A stretch of DNA of 64,000 nucleotides from the NCBI RefSeq assembly GCF_031143425.1, contig NC_090442.1, forward strand, positions 429,491,776 through 429,555,775, given 5' to 3'. Position numbers and translations under genes: made by a program. Below are positions 44,838 to 56,740 of this stretch, piece after piece (within the stretch, counting starts at the first letter, position 1; each line of letters begins with the position of its first letter). The notes beneath the pieces are model-generated. The model saw only the letters and a program-made list of their open reading frames with translations. It did not search any database and had not been told where the DNA came from. Source of the DNA: Pleurodeles waltl. Its lineage: Eukaryota; Chordata; Amphibia; Caudata; Salamandridae.

Positions 44838-45063
44838 TATATCTTGAGTTGTGACTCATTTAAGTAACACTTTGTGCAGATTTAAGTAATCTTCTAGACT
44901 TTTATGCTGGAAGCCGAAATGGTGGGTGTCTGGTGTATCTTTCCCAAACCAAGGTGGTGCTCACGTAGTGAAGGTCTCATGTCCAACAAGACCAAATGTG
45001 AACTACAGTTTGGCAGCAGTCTTTGGACTCTAGTATATCAAGGCACTTATCTGTAAGAACATA

Positions 45064-45570
45064 GGGCCTCATTTACAGTAAAATGACGCAGGGTGGTGCT
45101 GCAAGCCAGCTTGCTGCACTGGGCTGCGTCATATTGAAAGTGCAGTGATGTGTTGTATTTACTGAAACACAATGCATCCCTGCAGAATGCAGCACACATA
45201 AAAAAGGGGAAAAAACTAAGAGAAATAATGTTATTTTTCCCCATTGCACCACTATAACACCACCCTAGAGGTAGGGTAGGAATCTGATGCATTCCCAGCC
45301 TTGTAAACCTGGGAATGCATCAGATTCTGTTGGGTTCCATGAGTGTTTCGTGAAAACATCCACAGCAACACCTATGGAACACTCTTTTCATGCAGTCATC
45401 TGCTAGAAAAAGGGCCCTATTTACAAGGCCATGAAAAGCCACGCAAGGTGCATGCAAGGTGGCTTGGCGTGGCCTTGTAAATATGGGCTGGCACATTGTT
45501 CTACTGGAGCGTACAAACAAATTAAGCTCCAGTGGGGCTGTGTGGCATTATGGCCTTGTAAATGAGGCCC
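45064..45570. mobile_element. MITE with GGGCCTCATTTACA ends
   Basis: The left end GGGCCTCATTTACA and right end TGTAAATGAGGCCC are perfect 14 bp inverted repeats. The flanks are ATA and ATT, so the duplication is imperfect. Inside is a perfect hairpin at about 45281-45320 with arms CTGATGCATTCCCAG and CTGGGAATGCATCAG. The 507 bp element has no coding sequence. Confidence 0.75.
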
Positions 45571-46053
45571 ATTGTTTCCCTAACAGTTACATCTCACTCT
45601 TTTTTACTACTAAACTGTGTTACTTCCATTTATTGGAGTACCACCATCAGCTTTTGTATGAATTGAAAACCTCCTTCAAAGGCTGTATTGGTCTTTATCA
45701 AATTTATTGTACTAAATTTAAATTCTTGACTTGCAATGACAGTCTCTCATTCCTTTTAAACAGGCGAACCATTTGTATTTAAAGCACACGTGGCCGCAGA
45801 GTGTTAGCTATTTGAGGTCAGGAGAACAAATAGTAATGTTTGTTATTTATTCAAGACTCAAATGCATGAGGCAAACCTATACCAGATCCAAGATCCAAGA
45901 GAGTGTACTCCCTAGTGATGTGTGTTTTTTCCATTCCAATTGAGCCTGATGGTCTTGGGATTGGCTTTTAGCCTTCTTGGAGATAAAAGGTGGGAAAGAA
46001 AGGGCAGCACAGAAGTTCAGCTGTTCCCTCAGTGGCGCCATGTGTCTGACACT
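45571..46053. other. No gene seen
   Basis: AT-rich spacer between two MITEs. Confidence 0.4.
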
Positions 46054-46480
46054 TGGGGGCTGATCTAAGCACCCCTAGCACCTCTTTGCATCACATTAGC
46101 ATCCTTTTATTTTACGCTAATGTGGCTGACCGAGGCCAACATCGCTTCGCCAAATTTACAAAGTGTCGCAGTGCATGAAATTCTACCAGGCATAATATAT
46201 GCAAAAGGGGCGTCCCTCTTTTGGGGGGCTGAAAAAATGGTGCAAAGAAATTTAAAATCATTTATTTCTGCACTTTCAACACCTGCTCAGAGGAGGCATG
46301 CCATTGTTTTCAATTGGCTTCAATGGACATTGCGGGATTAGCATCAGACTTTTTGACGCTAATCCTGCAAAGCTCCGAACTAGCGTAAAAAAATTTGGCG
46401 CTAGTTTCCCTAACTACCACCATGGTGCACCATATCTTAGATGCGGTGCACATACGGTGGCAAAATGGAAATTAATGTAA
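46054..46480. mobile_element. MITE of the GATTTAAG family
   Basis: The left end GGGGGCTGATCTAAGCACCCC is followed by TTAGCATC/GACGCTAATCC words in both orientations. The right part contains CACCATGGTGCACCATATC and CTTAGATGCGGTGCAC as in the copies at 30.1 kb. The right terminus is not clear. Confidence 0.5.
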
Positions 46481-47752
46481 AATATCATGAATTTTATTGT
46501 AGCACATTCCTATAACTGACTGCATGCTCAGCACAATGACTGCTCCTCCAGGCAGGTGATTAATATCAAAAGAATTCAGATAATTGCAAGCAATCTCATG
46601 CCACAAGTCTGTGGTGAGGTACGGCGTAAGACAGTATGTATTAGATGCATGTATGTTTTGGTCTATTGAACAGGATTGTTAGGTCTACAATGATGACAGA
46701 TGTAAGGTTTTATCAACTGTGAGTGCTGTCAGCATTACTTCTAGACACTGTTGGTAAATGCCTTGAATTTGCTGAGGTGTCTAAGACATTCTATTTGTTT
46801 CTTTAAAGGTATTTTTACTTCTAAGGGAATCCTTTTCTGCTTGTAATGTGCAGTGTGTAGGACATGAGATTTGAAATCTGGTGGATCTCAACATTGCTCC
46901 TGGTGCAGCTATAGCATTAGCAAAAATATCTAGTGATGTCTTACTTAAATCATTTCATGGATCTGTATAGTCTATTCGTTTAAGCTGAATAAGGTCATAA
47001 ATTGAACACGTACAAAGGCTGGTTTGGACCATTTCTTGACATCATTTTTGGTGGCTCTGTAACTGAGGTATGCACATCTGATAGACTGTTGACAGTAATT
47101 AGAGAAGATTGGTGAGACTTATTAATATTTCCACATGTTTTCTCCTTCACTGTTTTCATAGGTTTCATGGTTTCTCTTCTTAGGAGCTGCTGTACTTAGA
47201 GTGCACATAATCATAACCCCTTATGGCAAGATTTGGTATCTTCCACTAGTATGCCAAGCTCTCCAGTCTCTTTCTTCTGGGTGGTGTTCTCTCAAGGTAT
47301 CACAGATATGGAGACGGTTGGGTCAGATATAGTGTAAAGTCCCCACAACATATTTATACAGTTTATTTTGCTACACACGTTATTTTCAGAGCCCCATACA
47401 GTCCCATCCAAAAGTGCTTACAATTTATAATAGACCAAACTAGAAAGTGATGAAGGTGATTTCAAGGAATACTGTGTTCTAAGTATTCTCCTGATCTAAA
47501 TAACCTGTATAGCTGTCACACTCAGAAAACCACAGAAATCTACCAGCAAAATATAGGCGGCCCTTGCCACAGTGACTCCTCTGAGGCTGCTGAAGCATAG
47601 AACTAATGTCTATAGCTTATGCAGCCTTGTAGTAGATTGTGCTTGCCTTCTGCAAAGCTCCCAAAATCTTGGTGGGCAAATGCCTGAAGACCTCTGTTCT
47701 GTATCAGATCTATCAGATCTAGTTTTTCTAAAAGTGGTTCTACATATCTTAC
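46481..47752. other. Low-repeat spacer with one weak exon candidate
   Basis: Mostly non-repetitive AT-rich DNA. A 40-base - strand interval at 46945-46984 has a good acceptor (ACCTTATTCAG) and donor (GTAAGA). In the phase set by the exon-like interval upstream it contains TGA at 46955-46957, so it would be a terminal or broken exon. Nothing else is supported. Confidence 0.3.
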
Positions 47753-47945
47753 CTGAGATACATCAGAAGGCTCCTCAATGTAACTCTGCACTGTAAACAA
47801 ACTGATGACTCCACCCCAATTTTCCTTTACACCCGGTAAATGAAAATAGCATTTCTCCAGAAGGAATGTTGTGCCAACATTCAATGTACTGTTTAACCTG
47901 CCGTTTCTACAGATGATCAGGGGCAGTTCCTCTGTGGCTAAGGCA
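47753..47945 (-). CDS. Exon-like interval, 193 nt, unrecognised host protein
   Basis: On the - strand, the acceptor TTTTATTTGTAG precedes 47945 and the donor GTAAGA follows 47753, both good consensus matches. One frame (one leading base plus 64 codons) is open throughout. It contains L-P-L-I-I-C-R-N-G-R-L, F-L-L-E-K-C-Y-F-H-L-P and V-I-S-L-F-T-V-Q-S-Y-I-E-E-P. Alternating hydrophobic strands suggest a beta-rich domain, but I cannot name it. This is the best host-exon candidate in the window. The open frame also runs past the donor to 47603, so intron retention or chance cannot be excluded. Confidence 0.38.
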
Positions 47946-48658
47946 CTACAAATAAAAAAAACTGTTTTATATATCTGATTTCTTCCTTGTCATCTTCACA
48001 AATATCTACTCAGGTTTTCACACTTTCTGGTAAATTTCGAAGCAGGAATCCTCACTTAGTAGTCATTTTCTCCTTTTCCAATTCTTAACTTTAATATAAT
48101 TTAGTATTTTGACTACTGAACCAGGAAGGTGATGGTTTACTTCCTGTTTGCCCTTTCTTTGAGTTCTGAAAAAATGTCTCCTAAAGCCTTCATGAGCTCC
48201 ATGCTTGAGCTGGAAGTCTCTGATTAACTAACTGCCTGTCAGCCTCTAGCGCCCCTTTCTTACTTCAGCCTTCTACTTGATTTGCACCAATTTGATACCT
48301 GCTTTGAGCCATCCTGCTACCTGCCTTCAATCAGTCTACTACCTTGCTGTTACATGTAATTCACAGCATTCTTGCCAACTGTCCAGAGAGTATTTTCCTC
48401 CTGGTTTCCACATTTTTATATAGGGAGCCAGATCTTTATCAGGTCCTTGTTTGATCTGTCATCCTGAAAGCTGTGGTGTATTTTTCCTGAATTTAAAGGT
48501 GGCAGAAGAAAATGGCAGGCCATATCGGCATCCGGAGATCACCCTTTAACCAGAACACTATCATTTTACATGGGTGTTTCTTGTGTCAACTGAGGAGAAG
48601 CTTGAGCTATTAAGATTAATGTAGTTTGTATAGAAGGGTGGCTTTATATGATACCCAC
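47946..48658. other. No gene seen
   Basis: Low-repeat AT-rich DNA, possibly intron. Confidence 0.4.
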
Positions 48659-50769
48659 TGTTAGAAATTGGGTCCCTAATTGGCAGAGGTATGCACCTTT
48701 GTCCAAGTAGGGACCACAATCGTAATCTGGGTAAATCACAACACAATCCAAATTATCATGTGCCCACCCTCTGGTAGCTTGGCACTGAGCAGTAAGGGTT
48801 TAACTTAGAAGTCAATGTGTAAAGCATTTGTGCAATAAATCATACAGTAACACAGTGAAAACACCACAAAAATACACCACATGAATTTAGGAAAAATAGA
48901 TCATATTTATCTGAATAAAATAAGGTCAAAACAAGATCCAGTAAGCACAAATTGAAATATCACTTTTAAAAGGTTTTTAAAAGTCTCAGTCCTTAGAAAT
49001 AAACAGTTGTCTCTTTGTTACACAAAGTACCTGGTATGCATCAAAAATAACGACATACGGAGACCGCAGAGGAGGACATGCATGGAAAAATTAGGTGTTC
49101 CTTTGGATTTTCCGATGCAGCATAGATGATGCATCATTACTTTCCACGCTGCAAGAGTTTGCGTTATTTTTTTCAGCACCGAGTCTTGGTTCCTCACTGT
49201 AGTGCAGGGATATTTTGACGCCCAGGGATGATGTGTTTAAAATCCTTGATGAACTGGAAGAAGAAACAGGCGCTGCGTTGATCCGGGGGATGATGCATTG
49301 AATTTTCCTTCCTTTGCAAGTTAGGCGCTGCGTCAATTTCCCATTCGGGAATTGGGGCTGCATCGTTCTGGTCAGTTGTGCATTAATTTCTCGTCTGCAA
49401 TTCAGGGTTTGCATCGATATTTGCATGTGTTCCGTCAATTTTTCAGAGCACAAAGAGTTTTTGTTGGCCCTGAGACTTCAGAAACAGATGTCAGGCTCAA
49501 TCCAAGCCCTTGGAGAGCACTTTTGGGGACAGTAGAGTCCTTCCAGCAAAGTTAGAGGCCAGCAGGGCAGCAGGGCGAAAGCAGAGCAGTAGTCCTTCTC
49601 ACCAGAGCAGTCCAGGTGAGTCCTTTGGGCAGCCAGACACCTCCTCTGACAGGGTGCAGGTGTAGATCCAGAAATCTCCGAGTTGGTGGGGTCAGAGAAC
49701 CATTTTATATACCCCAAAATGCCTCTGAAGTGGGGGAAACTTCAAAGAGTGGTTTTGAAGTGCACAAGTTCCCCTTTCAGTACAGGTCAGTCTGCCAGGG
49801 TCCTATTAGGGGGTTTGGGAGTCCATTGTGTGAGGGCAGGACACTAGACTTTGAAATGTAAGTGTCAGGCCCTCCACCCTTCCAGCCCAGGAAGACCCAT
49901 TCAGTATGCAGATGAATTCAGATATGACTGAGTGTCCTGGGTTTGTGGATGTCTGGGTAAAATGCAGAAGGGAGCTGTCAACCAACCCAGATCAGACGTT
50001 GATTGGAGACAGGCTGTAAGGCACATATGGTTTTAAGTGCAGAGAAATAATCTCTTTCTAAAAGTGGCATTTCTAAAACAGTAATATAAAATCCAACCTC
50101 ACCAATACGCAGATTTTCTATTACCATTCTGGCCATGCTAAATATGACCTGGTTACCCCTTTCAAATCAGAATATACCACTCACAAAGTACATGAAGGCA
50201 GTCCTAATGCTAGTCTATGAAAGGGGCAGGCCTCACAGATGTGGAACACGAATTTAGGAGTTTTCCACTGCCAGTACATATAAAACACATATGGACATGT
50301 CCTGCCTTTTACCTACATAGCACCCTGCCATATGGCTTACATAGGGCCTATCTTTGGGGTGACATATGTAGAAAAAGGGGCGTTTAAGGCTTGGCAAGTA
50401 CCTTTAAATGGCAAGTCAAAGTGGCAGTGAAACTGCACACACAGGCCTTGTAATGGCAGGCCTGAGACACGGTTAACTGGTTACTTATGTGGGTGGCACA
50501 ATCAGTGCTGCCGGCCCACTAGAAGCATTTCAATTACAGGCCCTGGGCACATGTAGCACACTTTACTAGGGACTTGTACGTAAATCAAATATGCTAATTG
50601 GGGATGAACCAATGATATCATGTTTAAGGGAGAGTGCATATGCACTTTAGCACTGGTTAGCAGTGGTAAAGTGTGCAGTCCCAAAACCAGCCAAAACAGT
50701 GTCAGAAAAGTGGAGGGAGGCATGCAAAAAGTTCGGGGACCACCCTAACTAAGGATGTCAGGTTTTACA
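48659..50769 (-). mobile_element. Solo LTR, 2.1 kb, antisense
   Basis: Bounded by TGTTAGAAATTGGG (48659) and GTCAGGTTTTACA (50769), so it starts TG and ends CA on both strands. The flanks CCCAC (48654-48658) and CCTAC (50770-50774) match in four of five bases. In - orientation its first 700 bp align with the LTRs at 271 and 2949, which identifies family and strand. The middle carries TGCGTC/GATGCA-rich words. No internal genes are present. Confidence 0.8.
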
Positions 50770-50774
50770 CCTAC

Positions 50775-52181
50775 ACTTAATAAAACTGGTCCATTTGGTG
50801 ACCCAAGGGAGGTGAGAGAATGCAGCTGATACTATTGTGACATTGACCACTACACTTCCTGTCAAAGTTTTCTATCTGTGTGCCTGCGTCTGATAAGGTA
50901 TTGCACACCATGCTGCCAGTAAGTCTCATAAAGCCACTGTCAGCACAGCGCTGGCACTTTGTTCTTGCACTGAGTGGAGAGCATGGCTTCAGATGGCGAG
51001 GCAGAGGGAAGTCGCGCATGGTGTTCTTTTCAGTGGAAGGTTTAAGTTTGACGGTGTAAATGAGGCTGGTATTGGGGGGCAGGGGTGTCAGAATGCCAGG
51101 TAATACCTTGTTTAATCTTTTCGCAGTGGGGCAATGGCTTTAAACCAAGCAGGCATTATTTTTCTTTCTCCTTTGTAATTATGGAGGAATGGCCTGCGAT
51201 TGCTACGAGGATGGGGTTTAAGAGAAGTTGAAACCATGCTGTTCATGTCTTCCTACAGCTGCTTTTCTACTGTCTCACAAAACAATGGCATCTATGTTGA
51301 AGTACTGGACTCAAAGGATCATACATAACAAAGATTTGTAGATGGCCAGCTGTCAGTAATGTGGTGTTTTCCAACTCGTGGCTCTACGTGACATCATAGA
51401 TAACTTGAGCTTGGCTCTTCTTGTTTATTTCACTTATTGGCAGCTGGCATTTTCATTTCTACAAACAAATGTTCATATTCAGCCTACGTTTGATTTTTTT
51501 CTTTTCCATTTTTGTGCATTAGAACTTCTGGCAATTGTTTAGGTGGTGTACTAATTTATATTTTGAGGGCTCATACATATAGCCTTTGTATACCCTTAAC
51601 TGCACTGAATGATTAATAAAATAGTAAACTACTAAAGTTGAATTAGAATAGTACAAAAAAAACGGAAATCATCAGTATTGAAGACATCACTTCAAAAAAG
51701 TGCAGGAACTTAGTACAATATTTTGTAGCTACCCAGATATCGATTTTTGAGTCGTTTATTTGTGTGTTTGCTCGTAGGAATGAATAGAACAAATAATTGT
51801 CCATATCACAAAAAATATTTATGAGTCATCAGATCATTGATACAAGAATTAAACCGAGACCAAAATATATAGCCATTTTTATCTGAACTATTTTTAGTAC
51901 ACAGTCTTAACATTTGATTAACAAAATAATACATTATGTGAAGAGGCCAAAAATAGAGATTGCAATAACAAAAGCCACATTTTCAAAAAAATGAGCAAAG
52001 CTTATTTCTATAACTCCCGAAAAAGTAGAAGAAGAGATTGTCAGAAAATTATAAACTAATTAGACAAATCCAACAGTAACAGTAATTAATAACATTTATA
52101 ATGCACATTCCAACTATTTATGGGCACACACTATCATGATTTATTACTCAACTGAAAATATTTTTTTCATCTTTGCTTTAG
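50775..52181. other. Low-repeat spacer with a Cys-rich antisense frame
   Basis: A - strand frame 50777-51019 contains K-C-Q-R-C-A-D-S-G-F. An acceptor-like CTCTCCACTCAG sits at about 50975, but donor choices are weak, so it is listed here rather than as an exon. The rest shows nothing. Confidence 0.25.
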
Positions 52182-52280
52182 GTTGATAAAGAAGAGTGCA
52201 ACTTTTACACAGTTGACTACTCTGAGTATTATCTTTGCCTAATTCAGCCACTGGACTTCGCCGGTTTGACTGTTGAACAG
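52182..52280 (+). CDS. Exon-like interval, 99 nt, strand ambiguous
   Basis: On +, the acceptor TTTTTTCATCTTTGCTTTAG and donor GTAGTG bound 33 open codons rich in Tyr/Asp/Glu (for example T-V-D-Y-S-E-Y-Y-L-C-L). On -, the acceptor CTAATTTCTCTTTACAG precedes 52303, and a different frame is open to TAA at 52144. Both cannot be real. The sequence does not decide, and I do not recognise either product. Confidence 0.2.
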
Positions 52281-52303
52281 GTAGTGTCTTCCTGATGCTG
52301 TAA

Positions 52304-54506
52304 AGAGAAATTAGAACATTATTTATTGGCGTTCCTGACCTTGCAAGACAAGTAGGAACATATTTCCTCATGACTTAATACAATTCGGCCTCTTTTAGAA
52401 GTATCAAACTCTCGCTTGTATCATTATAGGATAAACTATCTGTAAATGAATGACTTCCCAGGAGGGGATACCTGTGGCGGCATTTAGCCGCCTTTTCACC
52501 CTACGTTAAGGATTGGTGCATACTTTGATGATGCTAAGGAACCGGGTAAACGTATGGATTTGTTATTTCTATGCGAACTACAGTCGCCACAATGAACCGC
52601 AGTCTGAAAAGTCATGACAGAATATAACCTACAATGATAACACTTCACTGACTTTCTCTGAAAGTTAAATAAATTGAATATCATCTTCACTATGCACGGT
52701 GGTGCTTGCTAGAGTAAACATATGTCCATCTAGATTTTCCAACACAATTCTAGGTATCAGGGACCTCATTTGTATAACTCACACAATATGCCTCAGCTCT
52801 AATTAAGTTCACAAAAGCATGGGGTGGGTTTCAGTCAGTAATTAGACCAAGACTATAGAAGATACCCTAACCATAACTGAGGAGCAAGCCTTATACATGT
52901 TCTATTCCGAGCCTCCTAAAACTAGGCGGGTCATTTAGACCCTCACAGGCTGCACCCCATCCTGCTAGGACAGCGGGTGAACGTATTCCACTGTCCCAGT
53001 GGGCTAGAGCTCACCATATTTAAAGATCTGTGACTGCCATGGTGACTCTTCCGAAGGCAGTAAAATTTACTGAGCGACTGCCTTGTTTCAGCACTTAGGA
53101 GACAACCTTTTTTGTTTTACAAACACAAATTCACAATTTGGGAGTCAAACAAAGAAGCTAATGAGACAGACACGAAGGCAGTTTTCCTGGTAACCCTGAA
53201 CAGGCAAAATGTAATTCAGCATGGCAGGAAGTTGAGTTATACTTACGTAAAAGACTCTAAGTCCAAGTTTCTGTCAGCGAAGATAGCAAGGGCGGTGCTT
53301 GTGGAAAATAATGCACGTGGCCTGTCAGTTTGACAGCAAAGATGATCCACCTTATTTGTACCAGAGTACTCTGTCCACCAATCTATAAGCCCCTAAGTTG
53401 TTCAGACAAGCATTTGGCTAACTTAGATCACTCGGGGACAAAGGACCAAGACAGTGGCAGCACAGGATGACTGTGCATGCCTTTGGTGTGCCCAGATTGC
53501 CCAGACAAGGGTCCTGTGAACACCGTGCCACACAACGCAAGCTTTTCCTCACTGATGTGGCCTTATGACCAAACATCGGAGGGACTTGCTTCTTTTTCCG
53601 TTCAGAAAAGACTTGGCACGGAGTTTAACCTAACTGTTCCTATTGCAACAGGACCTAGGCTGTTATACACAGGAATGTCTCTGTCTGAAGTCATATAGCG
53701 GATGAAAAACAATGAACTGGAATGTGCCAGAGTGCTTTTTAGAGGGTGAGATTTTTGCAAGTATTCCACTTATCAGATGAACAGACATGGAAAAAAAACT
53801 AAGACACGAGGACTAACAGCCACACATGCAAATGAAATCCAGCTCCTGTTCAAATGGTAGTTAGATAATTTCCCAAAGAGCATTGGCAAAGCCAATGGGT
53901 ATAGTCTTTGAGCAACAGTGTGCTTTAGTCCATTTAAGTATTATTTAAAAAATCAAAAAAACGATTTTCCCTCATTGGAAATGGCTAGTGCCTGGTGTAG
54001 TGGAGAGAAAATGGTTAGAGTATAGATAACCCTAACCCAAAGAGATAATTGGATCACATGTGCACATTGCTGGCACATTAACCTAGGAGGCCCCAAAAGT
54101 TCATTTTGCAAAATTGCATTAGCCTCAAGCAGTTCACTTATTAAGTGCAATTAATTAGGAGCGGAAGCATACAGCACATCAGAGGTGTTATGCAAAGGGA
54201 GTCAGACAATGCATCGCATCTCTACGCATATGTTTGCAGCAGAACCATGCATTAAGATGCTTATAGCAATTTTCTTCCATTAGAAAGATGATATTCCTAT
54301 AGGCAGAGTTGTTGAAGTCTGCTAGATATAAGCACACTTGAAACTGAAAGTGATTATTTAAGAAGTAGAAATATTGTGACAAATGAGAAGTTTACATTTT
54401 CTCACCTTTCTTTTCAGCTTGGAACAGGATGACATAGAAAAGTGAAACAGGCTGCCCACAATTTACTGCCCATTTAGGCTCCTTTCAATTGTAACAGCAA
54501 CAAAGT
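52304..54506. other. Low-repeat spacer, no supported gene
   Basis: AT-rich. A 46-base - strand candidate exon at 54410-54455 has donor GTGAGA but a poor pyrimidine tract. Open frames at 53112-53333 and 53477-53698 (+) lack domain or splice support. Confidence 0.3.
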
Positions 54507-54802
54507 GATGGATGGAATGCTTGAATTCATCTTAGCCACTGGCAATCCCTGGGAGAACCAAGCTATACCTGTTTGATTCACCCTAATAAGAGCGAAACCT
54601 GTCCAAGGTTGCTTGTGTTCTGGTTTAGGAAGAACCTGGCTTGGCAGTTCGGGCTTCCCTGTTCCCTTTGGAGAAGGGTCAAGACTTATTTGCATATAGG
54701 TGAGTCCTAAGTGAGGTGGCATGGTGTGCAAAATAACAATGGACTGTGATGCTGCCCTAGTAATTACCAATAGCTAAGATGAATTCAAGCATTCCATCCA
54801 TC
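54507..54802. mobile_element. 296 bp element with perfect 30 bp inverted ends
   Basis: The left end GATGGATGGAATGCTTGAAT continues to 54536. It is the exact reverse complement of the right end, which finishes at 54802 in ATTCAAGCATTCCATCCATC. The interior has TATTTGCATAT, which contains an octamer-like ATTTGCAT. There is no open frame. No clear target duplication was found, so the superfamily is unknown. A diverged partial copy is at 56.57-56.74 kb. Confidence 0.8.
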
Positions 54803-56569
54803 TCTATTTCAGTCGTTTTAATGGTAAGCACCGGCAAAGAGAAGAGGCCTGGACACTGTATAGTGCCTAAATAATTTTTGCTGGGAACACAGTCTTTAAC
54901 AATGTTGTACATGAGGGGCAAGAATGTGGACTACAACGAGCACTACTAATGATGAAAATAAGCATGCATACAGGCAGTCCCTCCTGCTTTATCCTAGGCT
55001 GTGAGGTACAGTGAGAGATCTCAGACCACCTACCTCATAGGATAAATTCTCAAACACCAGGTTCACACTGTCCTGCAAGAAGATGTTCACACACCTATTG
55101 AGTGGAATGCACTCAACCAGATCTTGTTTCTAAGATTGGGGCACCAGTAGGGAAACCTGAAAGTTAATTGTGTGGGCATTACAAGTTTTGGGCCTCTTGA
55201 AAACAAGACTGAGGCCATTGAGAAGCCCCTCTGCCATTAGGAGATGATGGGAGTAGGGTTTGGGTGGAGTGTGCTACTGGAAGTTCTGAGTTTTTGAGTA
55301 GGAATGGAGTGGATTTCTCATCAGAAACAAGGGAAGCAGAAAGATCATGACCCAAGTTACACTGCTACCAGTGTCCATGCCTTACCCTGGGTGAAATTGA
55401 TGCACATCCCTGGAATAGTCTTACATACAGGGTTTCTCTACCATTTGTCCATTTTGAGTGGACAAAAGGTCACCGGAAGCAAGAAGCAGCCTAGCAAATG
55501 GAGGGATACTGCTCCTAAATAGGAATAGCGACGATGAGAAATGAGCACCGAAATGGTGCTGCAGATGCTGCTGCACCTGAGGTGGCAGAGGGATGATGAT
55601 GTATGCAGATGAGGATGTTCCAGGGAAGGAGAGCAAACACCAGTGACCACAACAGGAAAGAATAGCGCTGCCAATGCCTGGGTGCTCACCGGTTTAAAAC
55701 AAAAATACAGATGAACAATTTAACTTGTTCCCGAACAGTCACAAACAAGGAAGATTATTGACCTGCTTATCTTTGAAATTGAAAAACCCACGATCATTCA
55801 GAAGACTATTGTTTCCTGCTGTGGACACTGGTTCAGATACATTCTTTGGTAAAATGATAGTGTTACTAAATTAAAAGTGCAAGAAAACATCAGCTTATGC
55901 TACTCGCCTCCGTCTTTGGTACCTTTAATAAGACCGTCTCTAGATGTAAACCTGTTGACACTGCTCAGCTTAGTAAATAATCACTGGGAGACCGAGCGAC
56001 AAGACCACTTCACTCACAGAGGGAGCACAGTTGTGCGAACGACAGGTGCCATCCCAATGGTGAAATTCTACAAGTATGAGGAAATAAAATGTCGTTCCTA
56101 AACATTAATATGGGTCAAACACAAGATGATTACATTTTACAAAAACTCACTACACCCTTTATGGATCTTGTGGAAACATCTCACTAGATGAAAAGAGTCA
56201 AAGTAGAAACGAAGCATGTGTCCAAAGGTGGGCATGTATTACAGTGTATGCAACTAGGAAAAGGGCAAATGAGCTGGGATAGTCCTGTCAGGGCTATGGA
56301 AAGTCGGTATTTGTCACAGGCGCTACTGTGAGTCTTCATTTTTGTCCTGGAAGATAGTGCTTATTTCTTTAATTCTTCAATTGTGGAAAAGCATTGCAGC
56401 ATGGCGGACTCAAAGACGCTGCAGAATGATTTAAAATGGAGGAGCAAATGGAGAGAGGAAGGACTACAGCAGGATAGATCAGGGCAGGTGGGCATAAATC
56501 TCCTCCACCCCAAAAGATGCTATGTAGATCAAATGATAAGTCCTAATATGGCCAAAACCACTCTTTGGT
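54803..56569. other. Low-repeat region with small - strand exon candidates
   Basis: Two short - strand intervals look like exons. 55034-55072 (39 nt) has acceptor ACATCTTCTTGCAG and donor GTAGGT; only one frame is open, D-S-V-N-L-V-F-E-N-L-S-Y-E. 55762-55842 (81 nt, same open phase) has a weak acceptor and donor GTCAAT. They are phase compatible with each other. Short open intervals arise easily by chance. Confidence 0.25.
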
Positions 56570-56740
56570 TGCTTGGTTTCTAGTTCAAGGAGTACCTGGC
56601 CTAGACTGTTCCTAATAAAGTAGGATCAGGAATTATTTGCATATGTCTGGGTCCAAACTGAGGTGTGCAAAATAATGATGGTCCGGGATGTGACCATGAT
56701 AATTGCCAACAGGTGAAACTAATTCAAGTATTCCATTCCT
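56570..56740. repeat. Diverged partial copy of the 54.5 kb element
   Basis: It shares GGTTGCTTG, AATTATTTGCATATG, AGGTGTGCAAAATAATGATGG-type and ATTCAAGTATTCCATTCC words, in the same order as 54615-54797. The left inverted end is missing. Confidence 0.65.
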
